From Ichthyophis bannanicus (taxonomy: Eukaryota > Chordata > Amphibia > Gymnophiona > Ichthyophiidae): DNA of 64,000 nt. The stretch is from NCBI GenBank assembly GCA_033557465.1, contig CM066040.1, forward strand, positions 324,712,297 to 324,776,296, read 5' to 3'. Below are positions 11,447 to 22,539 of this stretch, piece after piece (position 1 is the first letter of the stretch; each line of letters opens with the position of its first letter). The notes beneath the pieces were generated by a model. That model was not told the DNA's origin, did not search any database, and worked only from the letters and a program-made list of their open reading frames with translations. Made by a program: the position numbers and the translations under genes.

Positions 11447-11765
11447 GAGGAGTGGCCTAGTGGAGGAGTGGCCTAGTGGAGGAGTGGCCTAGTGGTTGGC
11501 TCAAGGTACCTCAGGCCAGAAGGTCAGGGGTTCAAATCCCACTAGAGGACAGCAACCTTGGGCCGGAAGGACTGGGGTTTCTAGTCCCACAGGTGCTCCT
11601 TGTGGTCTTGGGCAAGCCACTTAACCCTCCATAGCCCATGTTCCCTGTAAAATAGTTATCTCCAAGTTATAATGCCCTGTTCAATGTAATTTCAGTTTGT
11701 TCAATGTAAACCACCTTGATATCATGAAAGGCGGTATATAAGAAGTGTTAAATAAATAAATAAAT
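11447..11765 (+). mobile_element. tRNA-derived SINE (GTGGCCTAGTGG family), triplicated A-box unit
   Basis: The head contains GGAGGAGTGGCCTAGT repeated three times in tandem (about 11447-11494), then the B box GGTTCAAATCC (about 11529-11539). A middle part (CTCCTTGTGGTCTTGGGCAAGCC) is followed by the tail TTCAATGTAAACCACCTTGATATC, GGCGGTATATAAG and an AAATAAATAAATA 3' end. The other family members (17495, 47286) have a single A-box unit, so the triplication is specific to this copy. Confidence 0.85.
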
Positions 11766-12337
11766 TAAAATTAAGAAAAGTAGTAAAGATGGGTTATCAT
11801 AGGAGGGAAGAAGCGGATGGGGGACATGCAGAATATCATGGAATTCCCAGTGAGGGGACAATATATAAAGAAAGAATTCTTGGACTTTTCCCTCAGAAAC
11901 CTTGCTATGAAGGACAGTTGGTCTAGTTTGCCCTCATCCCACCAGCATAGTTGTGACTTACCAGCAGGCTCCATTTTTCACGACAGGCTGATCCAGTCCT
12001 GGTTCTACTCTAGTGCATGTATTTCCATGGAGCAAATGGCACTGTATTATAACAGGGTTCTTTGGCAGGAAAGGCACATAGGTGCATATGTCATGCCTAT
12101 TTTATATGCTCCCACAATCAAAATAACAACCCGCTCATGAAATAATAAAGGCAATGATACTTTCTATGGCCAAGTCCACATTATTGGCCCTGGTATCTTT
12201 TCAAAATGTGCAATTAAACATTAGAAATATTAAAGTCTCAAACTTATCTGCAGATTGTTAAATTTTGACTAAGTGCCTCTTAAGGAAGTACTCTGAACTC
12301 CAAACGTGAAACTCCCAGCTCAAACTTTATTGGTTCC
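11766..12337. other. no gene seen
   Basis: About 570 bp between a SINE and a CR1 element. The 107-codon frame at 11817-12140 has no recognised domain and is not supported. Nothing else was identified. Confidence 0.5.
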
Positions 12338-12342
12338 TGGCG

Positions 12343-13142
12343 ATGGCAGTGGGGGTGTACTATCGACTGCCTGGCCAGAATGAACAAATGGATGATGAAA
12401 TGCTCAAAGAAATCAGGAAAGCTAACAAATGTTACAGCACAGTAATAATAATAGGTGATTTCAATTACCCCGGTATAGACTGGGTCAGTGTCATGGCAGG
12501 ACATCCTAGGGAGATAAAGTTTCTAGATGATATAAATGACTGCTTCTTGGAGCAGCTGGTTCATGAACCGACCGGAGGGGAAGCCATTTTGGACCTAGTC
12601 CTTAGTGGAACACAAGATCTGGTGCAAGAGATAAGGATATCGAGGCCACTTGGCAATAGTGATCATAGCATGATCGCATTTGATTTAATAAATGGAGGAA
12701 GGATGGCAAAGAAATCCACAGTACTACCTTTTAACTTTCAAAAGGGAGACTATGAAAAATGAGGAAAATAGTTAAGAAAAAACTAAAAGGAGCAGTTTCA
12801 AAGGTTAAAGATTTACATCAAGCATGGGTGTTGTTTAAAAATACTATCTGGGAAGCCCAGACCAGCTGTATTCCGCGCTTTAAGAAAAGTGAAAGGAAGT
12901 CCAAAAAACTGCCAGCATGGTTTAAAGGTGAGGTCAGAGAGGCTGTTGTATCCAAAAATGCATCTTTCAGGAAATGGAAAAAGGAGCTAAATAACGAAAA
13001 CTGGAAACAACATAAGCACTGGCAAGTTAGATGCAAAGCATTGATAAGTCAGGCAAAGAGAAAATTTGAGAAGAAGCTTGCTGTGGAAATGAAAATGCTT
13101 AATAAAGACTTTTCAAGTACATTCGTAGCAAAAAACCTTTGA
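12343..13142 (+). pseudogene. CR1 endonuclease C-terminal half and basic linker
   Basis: Contains VGVYYRLPGQNE, IIIGDFNYPGIDW (GDFN), LVHEPTGGEAILDLVLSGTQ and LGNSDHSMIAFDLI (SDH). After a stop at 12760 the adjacent frame carries the basic linker KKLPAWFKGEVREAVVSKN. The two frames overlap by a few bases, so one nucleotide change split a single ORF2. Confidence 0.85.
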
Positions 13143-14327
13143 GAGAGTCAGTTGGACCATTAAATGATAGAGGGGTAAAAGGGGCACTAAGAGGGGAGAA
13201 GGCCATAGCTGAGAGACTGAATGAATTCTTTGCTTCGGTCTTTACTGAGGAAGATGTAAGGATGTTGCCCATGACTGAAATGGTATTTAAAGGTGATGCT
13301 GCAGAAGAATTGACAGAAATATCGATACACCGGGAAGATGTATTACAACTATTTGATAAAGTGAAAGGTAGCAAATCACCTGGACCGGATGGTATATATC
13401 CAAGGGTGTTGAAAGAACTGAAATATGAGATTGGAGACCTACTATTAGTAATCTGTGAACTATCATTAAAATAATCTGTAATACCTGAAGATTGGAGGAT
13501 GGCCAATGAAACGCCAATTTTTAAAAAGGGTTCCAGGGGTGGTCTGGGAAAGTACAGGCCGGTGAGCCTGACAGAAGTATTGGGAAAAATGGTAGAGACA
13601 ATTATAAAGAACAAAATTTCTGAACATGTAGATAGTCATGGTTAAATGGGAGACAGCCAACATGGTTTTATCCAAAGAAGGTCTTGTCTTACTAATCTGT
13701 TACGGTTTTTTGAGGGTGCAAATAAACAGGTAGACAAAGGTGAGTCAGTTGATATAGTGTATCTGGTTTTCAGAAAGCCTTTGACAAGGTCCTTCATGAG
13801 AGACTCTTGGCAAAATTAAAAAGTTATGTTGTCTATTGTGGATCAGGAACTGGTTAAAAGATAGAAAGCAGAGGATAGGGCTAAATGACCAATTTTCCCA
13901 GTGGAGAAAGGTGAATAGTGGAGTACCCCAGGGATATGTGCTGGGTCCGCTGTTTTTTAACATATTTGTAAATGACCTGGAAATGGGAATAACGAGTGAG
14001 GTAATCAAATTTGCAGATGATACAAAATTATTCAAAGTTGTTAAAACCCATGAGGATTGTGAAAAATTGCATGAGGACCTTGATAAATTAGAAGACTGGG
14101 CATCCAAATGACAGATGAAATTTAATGTGGGCAAGTGTAAAGTTATGCACCTAGGAAAGAACAATCCAAACTATGATTACACGATGCAAGGTTCCACATT
14201 AGGAACCATCACCCAAGAAAAAGATTTAGGCATCATCGTGGATAAGATGTTGAAACCCTCGGCCCAGTGTGCACCGATGGCCAAGAAAGCAAATAGAATG
14301 CTAGGAATCATAAGGAATGGAGAATAA
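13139..14327 (+). pseudogene. CR1 reverse transcriptase
   Basis: RT in several frames. NEFFASVFTEEDV and GSKSPGPDGIYPRVLKELKYEI are at 13139-13470. After a TAA at 13472 come IPEDWRMANETPIFKKG-type and QHGFIQRRS-type blocks. 13836-14111 holds WIRNWLKDRKQR, motif B SGVPQGYVLGPLFFNIFVND (PQGY instead of PQGS) and catalytic IKFADDTKLFK. The track resumes after a TGA with [18 protein letters not shown] (14115-14327). Multiple stops; inactive. Confidence 0.85.
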
Positions 14328-14379
14328 AACAAATGATATTATAATGCATCTGTATCATTCCATGGCGCAACCACACCTT

Positions 14380-15688
14380 ATTTATTTATTTGTTTGTTAC
14401 ACTTTTCTATACTGCCCCTTCCAGAGATCAGGGGCGGTTTACAGAGAACCAACATATTACATAAAACAGGTGCTAACCTTTTACATGATAACTTTAACAT
14501 GAAACATTTTCAACAGGTTAACATTTGGTTATAACTATATACAGGTGTTCTTTGGGTTTAAGTGAGTATGATTAGGGACTGTGTGGCCTTGAGTAGTCAT
14601 TTAACATCAGTTATGTTAGGTACTAGCTAGGTGTGTCTGTGATACTTGTGAATTTGAGTGTGTATTGTCTTCTCTGTAGTGTGCAGTGAAGAGGTGTTTT
14701 TTTAAGCTGCTTTCTGAGTTCTTGGAGATCCTTGATTGCATGGATGGATAATGATAAGGAGTTCTAGAGGCTGGGGGCCGTATATGTAATAGCTCTGGAA
14801 CTAGTAATTTGTTTTCTTTTTATGGATTGAATATGGGATTATTAGGGAGTGGAGCGTTCTCCCGTCGCGATCTTGTGTCTGCGGGGTTATGAAGAAGAGT
14901 TGAGAGGAAGGATGGTGCAACATTGTTAATGAGTTTAAAAGTTACTACGAGTAACTTGTATTTTATCTGACATGGTATTGGGAGCCAGTGGAGGTCATGT
15001 AAGAAGGGTGTGATATGGTCTGCCAGTTGGGCTTTGCAGATGATTCTGGCTGTAATGTTTCGTGCTCTTTGGAGTATGTATAGGTTTTTTGCTTGTAGAC
15101 CCTGTAACAGGTTGTTACAGTAGTCAAAGTGGGGGGTAATGATGGCTTAAACAACAGACCTGAAATTGTTTGTTTGTTTCGAGGAATGGCTCATGCGTTG
15201 TATGGTCTTTAGTTTGTAAAAGATTGTTCTGGCTGTTTGCTTCAGGTGGGGTAGCATGCTGAGTGATTTGTCAAGAGTTATACCCAAATATTTAACCTCT
15301 TGCTTGACTGGGAGTGTGATGTTGTTAATGGTGATGGTTTGGGGTAGGGTGATGTTTTGATTCCTTGTGATGTAGAGAGTATCTGTCTTTTTAAAGTTTA
15401 TGCTGAGATTGTTGGAGTTCAACCAAGATTCGCTTTCATTAATGCTGTCGGCTAGGTTATTAAAGGTGGGGTTGTTTACATCTATGGGGAGTGACAACAT
15501 AAAGTAATCTGCGTAGATATAGGGGCTTGTTTACAAAGCCACCGTAGCGGTTCACGATCGTTATTGGAGCCCCATAGTATCTGATGTTGTGTTTCCTGAA
15601 TATATGGGTGATGGGCTGTAGGTACAAGTTGAATAAGAGGGCGGAGAGGGCAGACCCTTGTGGTATACCTTGGTCTTGTGGAACGGTA
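14380..15688 (-). mobile_element. 5'-truncated L2-like LINE inserted in CR1
   Basis: Minus-strand insertion flanked by ACCTT at 14375-14379 and 15689-15693, a probable 5-bp target duplication. The 3' end (left) is the A-rich complement of TTATTTATTTATTTG preceded by GGGGCAGTATAGAAAAGTG. Coding content from the right: [20 protein letters not shown] (about 15670-15610), then NNLSINFKKTDTLYI and VKYLGITLDKSLSMLPHLKQTAR (15500-15147). 5' truncated inside the RT. It shows the CR1 at 12338-16306 predates it. Confidence 0.85.
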
Positions 15689-15693
15689 ACCTT

Positions 15694-16110
15694 GAATATT
15701 GTGTGCAATTCTGGTCACCATATCTTAAAAAGGATATAGTGTTTTTAGAAAAGGTACAGAAAAGAGCCACCAAAATGGTAAAGGGGATGGAAGGATATCT
15801 CTATGAAGAGAGGCTAAAAAGATTAGGGCTCTTCAACCAAGAAAAGAGATGGCTAAGGGGAGATATGATAGTGGTCTATAAATTAATGAATGGAGTGGAA
15901 CAGGTAAACGTAGATTGATTGTTTACACCATCAAAATATAGGAAGACTAGGGGACATACAATGAAGCTACAGTGTAACCTATTTAAGACTAATAAGAGAA
16001 TAAATGTTTTCATTCAACGTGTAATCAAATTCTGGAATTCATTACCAGAGGATGTAGTAAAAGCTGTTAGTGTAGCCGTATTTAAAAAAGGTTTGGACAA
16101 GTTTCTGTAG
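15694..16110 (+). pseudogene. CR1 ORF2 C-terminal domain, after the L2-like insertion
   Basis: Resumes directly after the inserted L2-like element with [20 protein letters not shown] and [21 protein letters not shown] (to 15918). After a stop it continues MKLQCNLFKTNKR...FIQRVIKFWNSLPEDVVKAVS to GLDKFL (15919-16110). This is the standard CR1 C-terminal domain, and it joins the 14327 end exactly in content. Confidence 0.88.
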
Positions 16111-16306
16111 GAAAGGTCCATAAACCATTATTAAAGGGAACCTGGGAAATCCACTTCTTGCCCCAATGCAAACACTGTGGAACCTGTGTCTTTTGGGGAG
16201 ACTGCTAGGTACTTGTGACCTAGATTGGCCACTGTTGGAAACAGGATACTGGGCTTGATGGACCTTGGTCTGACCCTGTATGGCATATCTGATGTTCTTA
16301 TGTTAC

Positions 16307-17494
16307 ATCTGCATCAGAGGATACTAAATCACAGTCAGAGTCTCACACAAAACAAAAACTTGATACTCTCAGTTGGCTTTTCTTCACCAGCATGGCAGAA
16401 CTGCATATATGCTTATGTGCTTTTATAGAGTTTGGGTCCATTTTACTTCAATCTCTGCATTTACTAAACAATCAATTCTTTTCGCAGATACAATGGAGGA
16501 TTGTTGGGCTTGTTCCCAAGTTTTGGAGAGGAGATTAACAAGAAGCCAAGCTCAATTATAGAGAGCAATTCTGGATATATAGTTTGGAAACTGTACATCC
16601 AAATGGCTTGAACCAGCAAGTGGATTGGTATACTTTGATGTGATTCTAAGAATTTTGAATTATAGGGGTGGAGAGTACTTGAAAAGATGCAGCAGCCATT
16701 TTGGAGTTTACTGTAAGTCAGTGACAGTCCAACCGCTTAAGAATAGAAAGTGTGAAATGTTATTGCAGGATCCACTTTCAGATAAGAATAACAACGTGAT
16801 TACCTTAATGCAGAACTTAAATGATTAATGGTTCAAAATGTGACATGTCTGTTCTGAAAGATATTGGCATTGATGTAGACTATTAAACTGTCTAATGATT
16901 TTTTTTAGTAAATGTAGAGATTAAATAAAATAAAATGGACCCTGGGCAGAACTAGCTTGTGATAAGCTGGAGTCTTACAAGAGGGTACCGACAAAAAACG
17001 TTTTTTTGATAAGTGCTGCTTGAGTTTATGGGATTAGTTATTGTACACTCAGTAGAAGAAGATTTGCATAATTGATCCAGTAGAGGAGTGTATTTTATCC
17101 TTGGAGCACATATTTACACCTATTCTGAGGCAGGTGTAACTTTGAACATGTGTGTACTTCCTAAAATATCCATATAAGTGCCAATCCCGCTCACAGTGCA
17201 CCTTTTCTCTCCTCCCTGGGAATGTCTATATGTATGTTGCAAAATAGCAATTGCTATATTTCTGTGTATCTGATTTTTACGTGCAGATGCCCTCAGACAA
17301 TTTTATAAGAGCCTATTTCCATTTTACATGCTCAAATGTTTGGTGGTAATTAAGAGGGGTTGTCAGTGGCACTGTTCATATAGTGTGACTGAAAATCCAC
17401 AGATCTGTGGAGAGTAATTTTATAAAGTTGCATCTAGTAAGTTACCCCTTTGGTGGAGGCAGATCAACCTGTACTGGAAGATCAACCTGTACTG
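16307..17494. other. no gene seen
   Basis: About 1.2 kb A/T-rich sequence with no recognised domain. Short frames (16373-16561, 16625-16828) are unsupported. Confidence 0.5.
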
Positions 17495-17796
17495 GAGTGG
17501 AGGAGTAGCCTAGTGGTTGCGGCAAGGTACTTCAGGCCGGAAGGTCAGGGGTTCAAATCCCACTAGAGGACAGCAACCTTGGGCCGGAAGGACTGGGGTT
17601 TCTAGTCCCACAGGTGCTCCTTGTGGTCTTGGGCAAGCCACTTAACCCTCCATAGCCCAGGTTCCCTGTAAAATAGGTATCTCCAAGTTATAATACCCTG
17701 TTCAATGTAATTTCAGTTTGTTCAATGTAAACCGCACTGATGCAGAATAGCGCGGTATATAAGAGAATGTAAATAAATAAATAAATAAATAAACAA
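17495..17796 (+). mobile_element. tRNA-derived SINE (GTGGCCTAGTGG family)
   Basis: Single A-box unit GGAGTAGCCTAGTGGTTGCGG (from about 17500), B box GGTTCAAATCC, body CTCCTTGTGGTCTTGGGCAAGCC. The tail TTCAATGTAAACCGCACTGATG...GCGGTATATAAG ends in (AAAT)n at about 17796. It differs from the 11447 copy by GCAGAATAGCGCGGTATA in the tail. Just upstream, AGATCAACCTGTACTGG is tandemly doubled (about 17460-17495). Confidence 0.85.
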
Positions 17797-18367
17797 AACC
17801 CATTAGCGGCCTGTGAGCGATTCATGGTAGTCAGCAAGACAACAGAAATTGGGTAGTCAGCCTGAATGTAATATGCCTGGGCTTGAGCTGGCAAAAAGAA
17901 TGAATGGCAATTGTGAAGCCGATCTTATATGACTCAATAATTGGATCTGGTAGTGAGATTTTCTTTAAATACAGGCTGTAGCATTTCAAAAATACATATA
18001 TTCAGTGCCGTTATCCAGATAGGTGGCTGTATTGAATATATGTTAAAAAAATCACTGCTAGTAGCTGAGGAGGTAATTCGGTAGGTGGTGGCTGGGTGTG
18101 CAGTAACGGCACCTGTCTATAAAGTTGGATCTGCGTGGGTTTAACTTTATAGAACACCAGCATAAGCAGCTGTAGACTTGCGTCACTCACACCTTCTTGA
18201 GAACTGTGTCTTACGTGCATTGGGCCAGATTCTACAAATGTGTATATAAATTTGTGTTCTGCCCATGCTCTGCCCTAATTTTGACCCTTTGTACACCTAC
18301 ACTTTGAAAGTACATGCCATTGTCAGTGGTGCATACTTTCAGAATAATACCTGACTGACTCTTCATA
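17797..18367. other. no gene seen; low-copy repeat relics
   Basis: Contains phrases also found elsewhere in the window. 18225-18340 (GTGTTCTGCCCATGCTCTGCCC) resembles, in opposite orientation, 21320-21450 (GCATGGGCAGAGCTTGGGCAG) and loosely 41040-41105. These are probably members of one old interspersed repeat; no coding content. Confidence 0.4.
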
Positions 18368-18533
18368 TACCGTATTTTTCGGACCATAAGACGCACTTTT
18401 TCTTCACCAAAAAGTGGGAGGAAAAGTGCCTGCGTCTTATGGTGCGAATAGAAGAAGTTGCAGAGCGGCAGCGGGTCCCCCGGGACCTTCCGTGTCCCTG
18501 GGGACTGCATCATCCCTCCCCCGCCCCGTGTCC

Positions 18534-18679
18534 AGGCTTTCAGGGCCGCGAAGAGAGTAGTATTTCCCTCTCGCGGCTCTGTTAAGCCTGCCGGGGCTGA
18601 TGGGAATTCCCATCAGCCCCGGCAGGCTAACAGAGCCGCGAGAGGGAGATCACTCTTCTCTTCGCGGCCCTGAAAGCTG
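18534..18679. repeat. 146-bp near-perfect palindrome
   Basis: Arms meet at GGGAATTCCC (18602-18611). The left arm runs TTTCAGGGCCGCGAAGAG...CTGCCGGGGCTGAT; the right arm is its complement with a few mismatches and a short indel. The right arm continues into a CGGCAGCGGCAGCAG tract. It can form a long hairpin and is the type of structure that stalls replication. The same palindrome occurs in the hAT, where a 0.64-kb insertion sits at its centre. Confidence 0.88.
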
Positions 18680-18814
18680 CCGCTGATGGAGCTCAGAAGA
18701 TGCTTTGCCGGGCAGATGGGAAGGGGCCGCGGGACAGTTGATTCTGCCGCTGCCACGGCAGCGGCAGCAGCAGAAGCCCAGGGTTTGTTTTTCATTTTTA
18801 AATTTACTTGGGCT

Positions 18815-19460
18815 GATGGGGGGGAGGGGGTTAGGACTGAAAATGGGGTGATGGGGGGATAGTACTGAAAATGGGGTGATGGGGGTTAGGACTGCAGGTG
18901 GTCTGATTGGGGGGCTAAGACTGAAAATGGGGTTATGGGGGGGCTAAGAATGAAGATGGGGCGATGGAAGGGTTAGGACTGGAAGTGGGCTGTTGGGGGG
19001 CTTAGGACTGATAATGGGCTATGGGGGGGGGGCTAGAACTGGTAATGGACTGGGGGGGGGGTGCTAGGACTGGAAACGGGCCAAGTAGAAGGGGGAACTT
19101 GAACTGCAAATAGCTGATGGGGACAGGGTTTTGGAATGGAAATGGGCTGAGTGGAAGGGGGCTTGGAATGGAAATGGGCTGATGGGGAGAGGGGCTTGGA
19201 AAGGAAATGGGCTGATGAGGGGGGGGGGGGGCAACGACTGGACATGGGCCGAGAAGAAGGGGGAGCTTGAACTGCAAATAGCTGATGGGGACAGGGTCTT
19301 GGAATGGAAATGGGCTGAGTGGAAGGGGGCTTGGAATGGAAATGGGCTGATGGGGAGGGGGCTTGGAAAGGAAATGGGCTGTGAGGGGAGGGAGCTAGGA
19401 CTGGAAATGGGCTGATGATGCGGGGACTAGAAGGGAGCGGCTGCTGGGTGGGGCAGGAGC
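18815..19460 (+). repeat. G-rich minisatellite (GGGCTGATGGGG units)
   Basis: Imperfect tandem units of about 30-40 bp on the theme ACTGGAAATGGGCTGATGGGG, with G runs up to 12. Within it a 167-bp higher-order unit occurs twice (phrase CTTGAACTGCAAATAGCTGA at about 19097 and 19264). Frames read through it (for example 19131-19415) are repeat artefacts. Several G runs could support G-quadruplexes. Confidence 0.8.
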
Positions 19461-19977
19461 TAGAAAGGAGTTGATGTTGGGGGACGATTAGAATGGGATG
19501 GGGCTGGGAGAGTGAAATGGAGAGGGGAAATATATTTTGTGTGGGAGGGAAGAAAAATCTACAATTGGCCGGGTATTGGGAGAGTAAGTGGGGATTGAGG
19601 ATGGAGGGGTAAAATTTGAATGGATGAAATAGGAATGAGGAAAGAGCAAAAGGAGAATGATTAGTATGTTAAAGCAGATGTAGAGAGAATGGAAAAAAAC
19701 TAGGAAAGAAGAAAGGACAAATGGACAGCAGACAATGGAGCGTTAGCAGAAGACACGAAGAAACCAGAAGAAAGTGGCTGGAACAATTGCAACTGAAAAA
19801 AAATGCACAAAAGGTAGAAAAATATCTCTTTATTTTGAATTTATTAACTGAAATATGTCAGCTCTTGGAAATGTGCATCTTTAACGTCTGCACTTTATTT
19901 AATACAAGAGGAAATCAATTTATAGTTTTATTTCTACAGTGTTGTACATTCTAAGTTTGGCTTTTGGGGTTCCCAGT

Positions 19978-20115
19978 TTAATTGCCTTAGATGGAAGTGA
20001 AGACTGTATTTTATACGAAGACAGCGAAGAAAGTGATGTCAGTGATTGTGACCAAATGAGCTTCATGAATTCTGACTCTAGCGAAGAAGAGTTCTTGGGG
20101 TTTTCCGAAGACTAG
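19978..20115 (+). pseudogene. pogo/Tigger-type transposase C-terminal tail
   Basis: In-frame IALDGSEDCILYEDSEESD followed by a serine/acid-rich end (SSEEEFLGFSED) and a TAG stop at 20113. The ALDGSED motif and acidic tail are the usual end of Tigger/pogo-family DDE transposases. Upstream of about 19978 the frame meets a stop and leaves transposase sequence, which marks the junction with the foreign cargo. Confidence 0.7.
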
Positions 20116-20359
20116 AGTACTCAAACCTTTGTCTTTATGTGTTAATGACAGTGATAATGGTTCTTAATGCCACTGTTGACTGCTGTTCAGTTTATATGGT
20201 TCAAATATTATTCTGTTATACTTTATTAAATATTTTATTACACTATTTGGTTCAGAATATTTTTTTTCCTATTTTTCTCCTCTAAAAACCAGGTGCGTCT
20301 TATGGTCAGGTGCGTCTTATGGTGCGAAAAATACGGTAAGTGCTCATTTATGCACATAA

Positions 20360-20440
20360 ATACCGTATTTACTCGAGTCTAATGCGCCACTGATTCTAAT
20401 GCGCACTCCTATTGTGAAAGGCTTGAAATTGCAAAAAATG
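20360..20440 (+). mobile_element. single terminal repeat of a second pogo-like element
   Basis: TACCGTATTTACTCGAGTCTAATGCGCC starts at 20362, with a second TTCTAATGCGCAC unit shortly after. It resembles, but is distinct from, the terminus at 18370. No matching opposite end was found in the window, so this is a solo end or a degraded element reaching an unknown distance right. Confidence 0.55.
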
Positions 20441-22539
20441 TTTGCTGGTGATTGTAGTGCACAACCCCCCTTAGTGCTGCTTCACCCCCGTGTGCTCCCT
20501 CCTTCCCTGTGGCAGCCGCCCCAGTGCACTAAACCCAGCAGGTCCTCCATAATGTCACTTGGACTCCGAGCCAGCCAACCTCCGGTCCGCGAACGTGATC
20601 CCCGATCCCCCGTGCAGCGTCATTCTACGGCAATCTGAGCTCCTTGTGTGCTCTGAGATGTCTCTGCAACCTTTTCATCTCGTGAATACAATCTAATCGT
20701 GGTGCCGTCATGTTTACCTGTTCGCCGGACACTGTCCTGTGGAGCTGGAGTCTGAGAGAGAGCAAAGGCGGGTGATTTCATTATGCGGCAGTGCTGCTAT
20801 GCAGTAAGCCTTTTTTGTCTTTTTCGAGATTCCCCGCTGGCTATCCAGTTATCGGCTGGTCACCTGTAGAATAGTTACCGCCATTGCTTCCTTGCTTTGA
20901 AACGTAGAGTTGAAATGCAGATGGTGTCGATTCTTGGCGAGAACTTCTGGTTTTCAGCTCTGTATTTTTTTCTACTTCCGTGACAGCACCGGCCTGCCTC
21001 TTTGGACTCTTCTGAAGCTGGAGCTCATAAACTCCCCTGTGCTAATACTGGGGGACGAGCAAAGGGGAAAGCACCGCTAAAAGAAGTGCAGGGCACACCA
21101 TCTCCTGATTTCCTACTAGGACACTCCTTCTGCGGCACCCGAGGAAGGGATGTCAGAGGGAATAAGCGCTACTGAGAATTGAACACTGGTCTCTTGGTTC
21201 CCAAGCCATTGCTCTAACCTCCACTCCCATTTATTAAATGAGCATTTATCCAGATAGGCGGCTCATTTTTTAAATAAGCATTTATGTGTGTACTTTAGCC
21301 AGTTGCGATTTTAGAAGTATGAACATTAGCCCAATAGTGCATACTTTCACTTTGGGCATGTGCATGGGCAGAGCTTGGGCAGAACATGAAAAGAGTGCAC
21401 AAATACATGCATAAATTATACATGCAGTTTTTACAAATCTAGTGATCATGTCTTAATTTAAAGTGGGTTTCAACCACTTCTGCTAATATTTTATAAAGAA
21501 AAGTAGGCACCTACTTTTCTTTTCTTTTCTTTATAAAATAATGTATACGTAGGCCCCTACTATCAGGCATAAAATACACACCCCCATATAAAATTACTAT
21601 CTACGCATATAAGTCTCTTTGAAAATTGGCCCAATATGTTATAAAGTATGAATTCAGAATTTATAACCTGGGCTGTTTTGAAATTACCTTAGAATGGGAA
21701 CTCTTAAATCATTCCTTGAGGGACTACCAAAAGGGACTGCTGCTGCCAGAAAGAAATCTGCACTTGTAAGTATTTACTTTTGGGAAGTTCACTAAATCTT
21801 GGTGAAAGGGGAATTCTTTGGGTTAAAACTGATAAATCTGTGTACTTTAGAATCCAATATATTTGCTAACTCAATCAGGACTCAGCAGCAGCAGGGAGCT
21901 TTTAATTTAAGTTTAAACCTCAATCAGTAGCAGCAGGAATCTTTTAATTTAAATCAAATTAGAGTATAGATTAGCATAGAAGGAAGAATAGGGTAAATAT
22001 TCTTTGAATAGAAAGAAATTAAATTGTTTCTAGAGATCTTTACAAAGAAGCCTTTCAATTAGGGGGCAAAAAGCCATGTGAAATAGTTTTAGATAGGTGT
22101 TAAAGCCAAGCGACAGCTCAAAGGGGCAATTGAAAAGCTCCCTCCATCAAACCAAGGGCTGTGTGAATCACCCAGGAAATTGTTAAGAGATTACCTTAGA
22201 AGCATAGGTCAGGACACTGTGCAGTAAGCTAGCTTTACTAAGTATTCTTTTCCTCCCCCCAACCCGACTCCCACCAACCCTATGCATAATCTTAGCTTTA
22301 TAGGCTCTTAAACATATAAAAGGGGAAGAGGTAGTCAAACTCACTTTCAGGTTCTGCTGGTTATCCTCACCAGGAATAAATTGATTAATCTTGACGTGAA
22401 CCTAGTTCCTTAAACTTATTAACTATAGTTGTATCAGTAAAGTATCCCTAGCAACTTTAAGTCGACAACTTAAATAGCTAAACAAAACCTTAAAATGCAA
22501 ATGCAGACAGTGATTCAGCAGTGAGATGGGGGCTATCCA
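20441..22539. other. no gene seen; one hairpin
   Basis: About 2.1 kb without supported genes. A hairpin near 21470-21535 pairs TTTTATAAAGAAAAGTAGG with CTACTTTTC...CTTTATAAAAT. 21320-21450 is a low-copy repeat also seen at 18225. 20500-20760 is GC-rich (possible remnant of the element whose end is at 20362), but no frame carries a domain. CAATCAG-AGCAGCAG phrases near 21880-21930 are locally duplicated. Confidence 0.4.

Larger units (their letters stand above)
12338..16306 (+). mobile_element. CR1 LINE, subfamily 2, split by an L2-like insertion
   Basis: Plus-strand CR1 starting inside its endonuclease (5' truncated about 12338) and reaching its 3' terminus near 16306. The terminus reads ACTGGGCTTGATGGACC, then ATGTTCTTATG. 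Coding pieces: EN C-terminus and linker 12343-13142, RT 13139-14327, C-terminal domain 15694-16110. The RT/C-terminal boundary is interrupted at 14380-15688. Closest relatives in the window are the minus-strand copies at 36152-38680 and 48907-49912. Confidence 0.88.
18370..20336 (+). mobile_element. pogo/Tigger-like DNA transposon, internally replaced (non-autonomous)
   Basis: Terminal inverted repeats CCGTATTTTTCGGACCATAA (18370) and, reversed, TTATGGTGCGAAAAATACGG (ending 20336), each flanked by TA (18368-18369 and 20337-20338), the target duplication of Tc1/mariner/pogo elements. Near the right end a transposase C-terminal remnant remains (19978-20115). Most of the interior is a 146-bp palindrome and a G-rich minisatellite that also occur, inverted, inside the hAT at 50829-53339. 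Cannot encode its own transposase. Confidence 0.8.

Noticed and set aside
19131..19415. Repetitive W/G-rich protein frame (and complement frames at 19002-19277, 51717-52016)
   Set aside because: Produced by the G-rich minisatellite; no start or context supports a gene.
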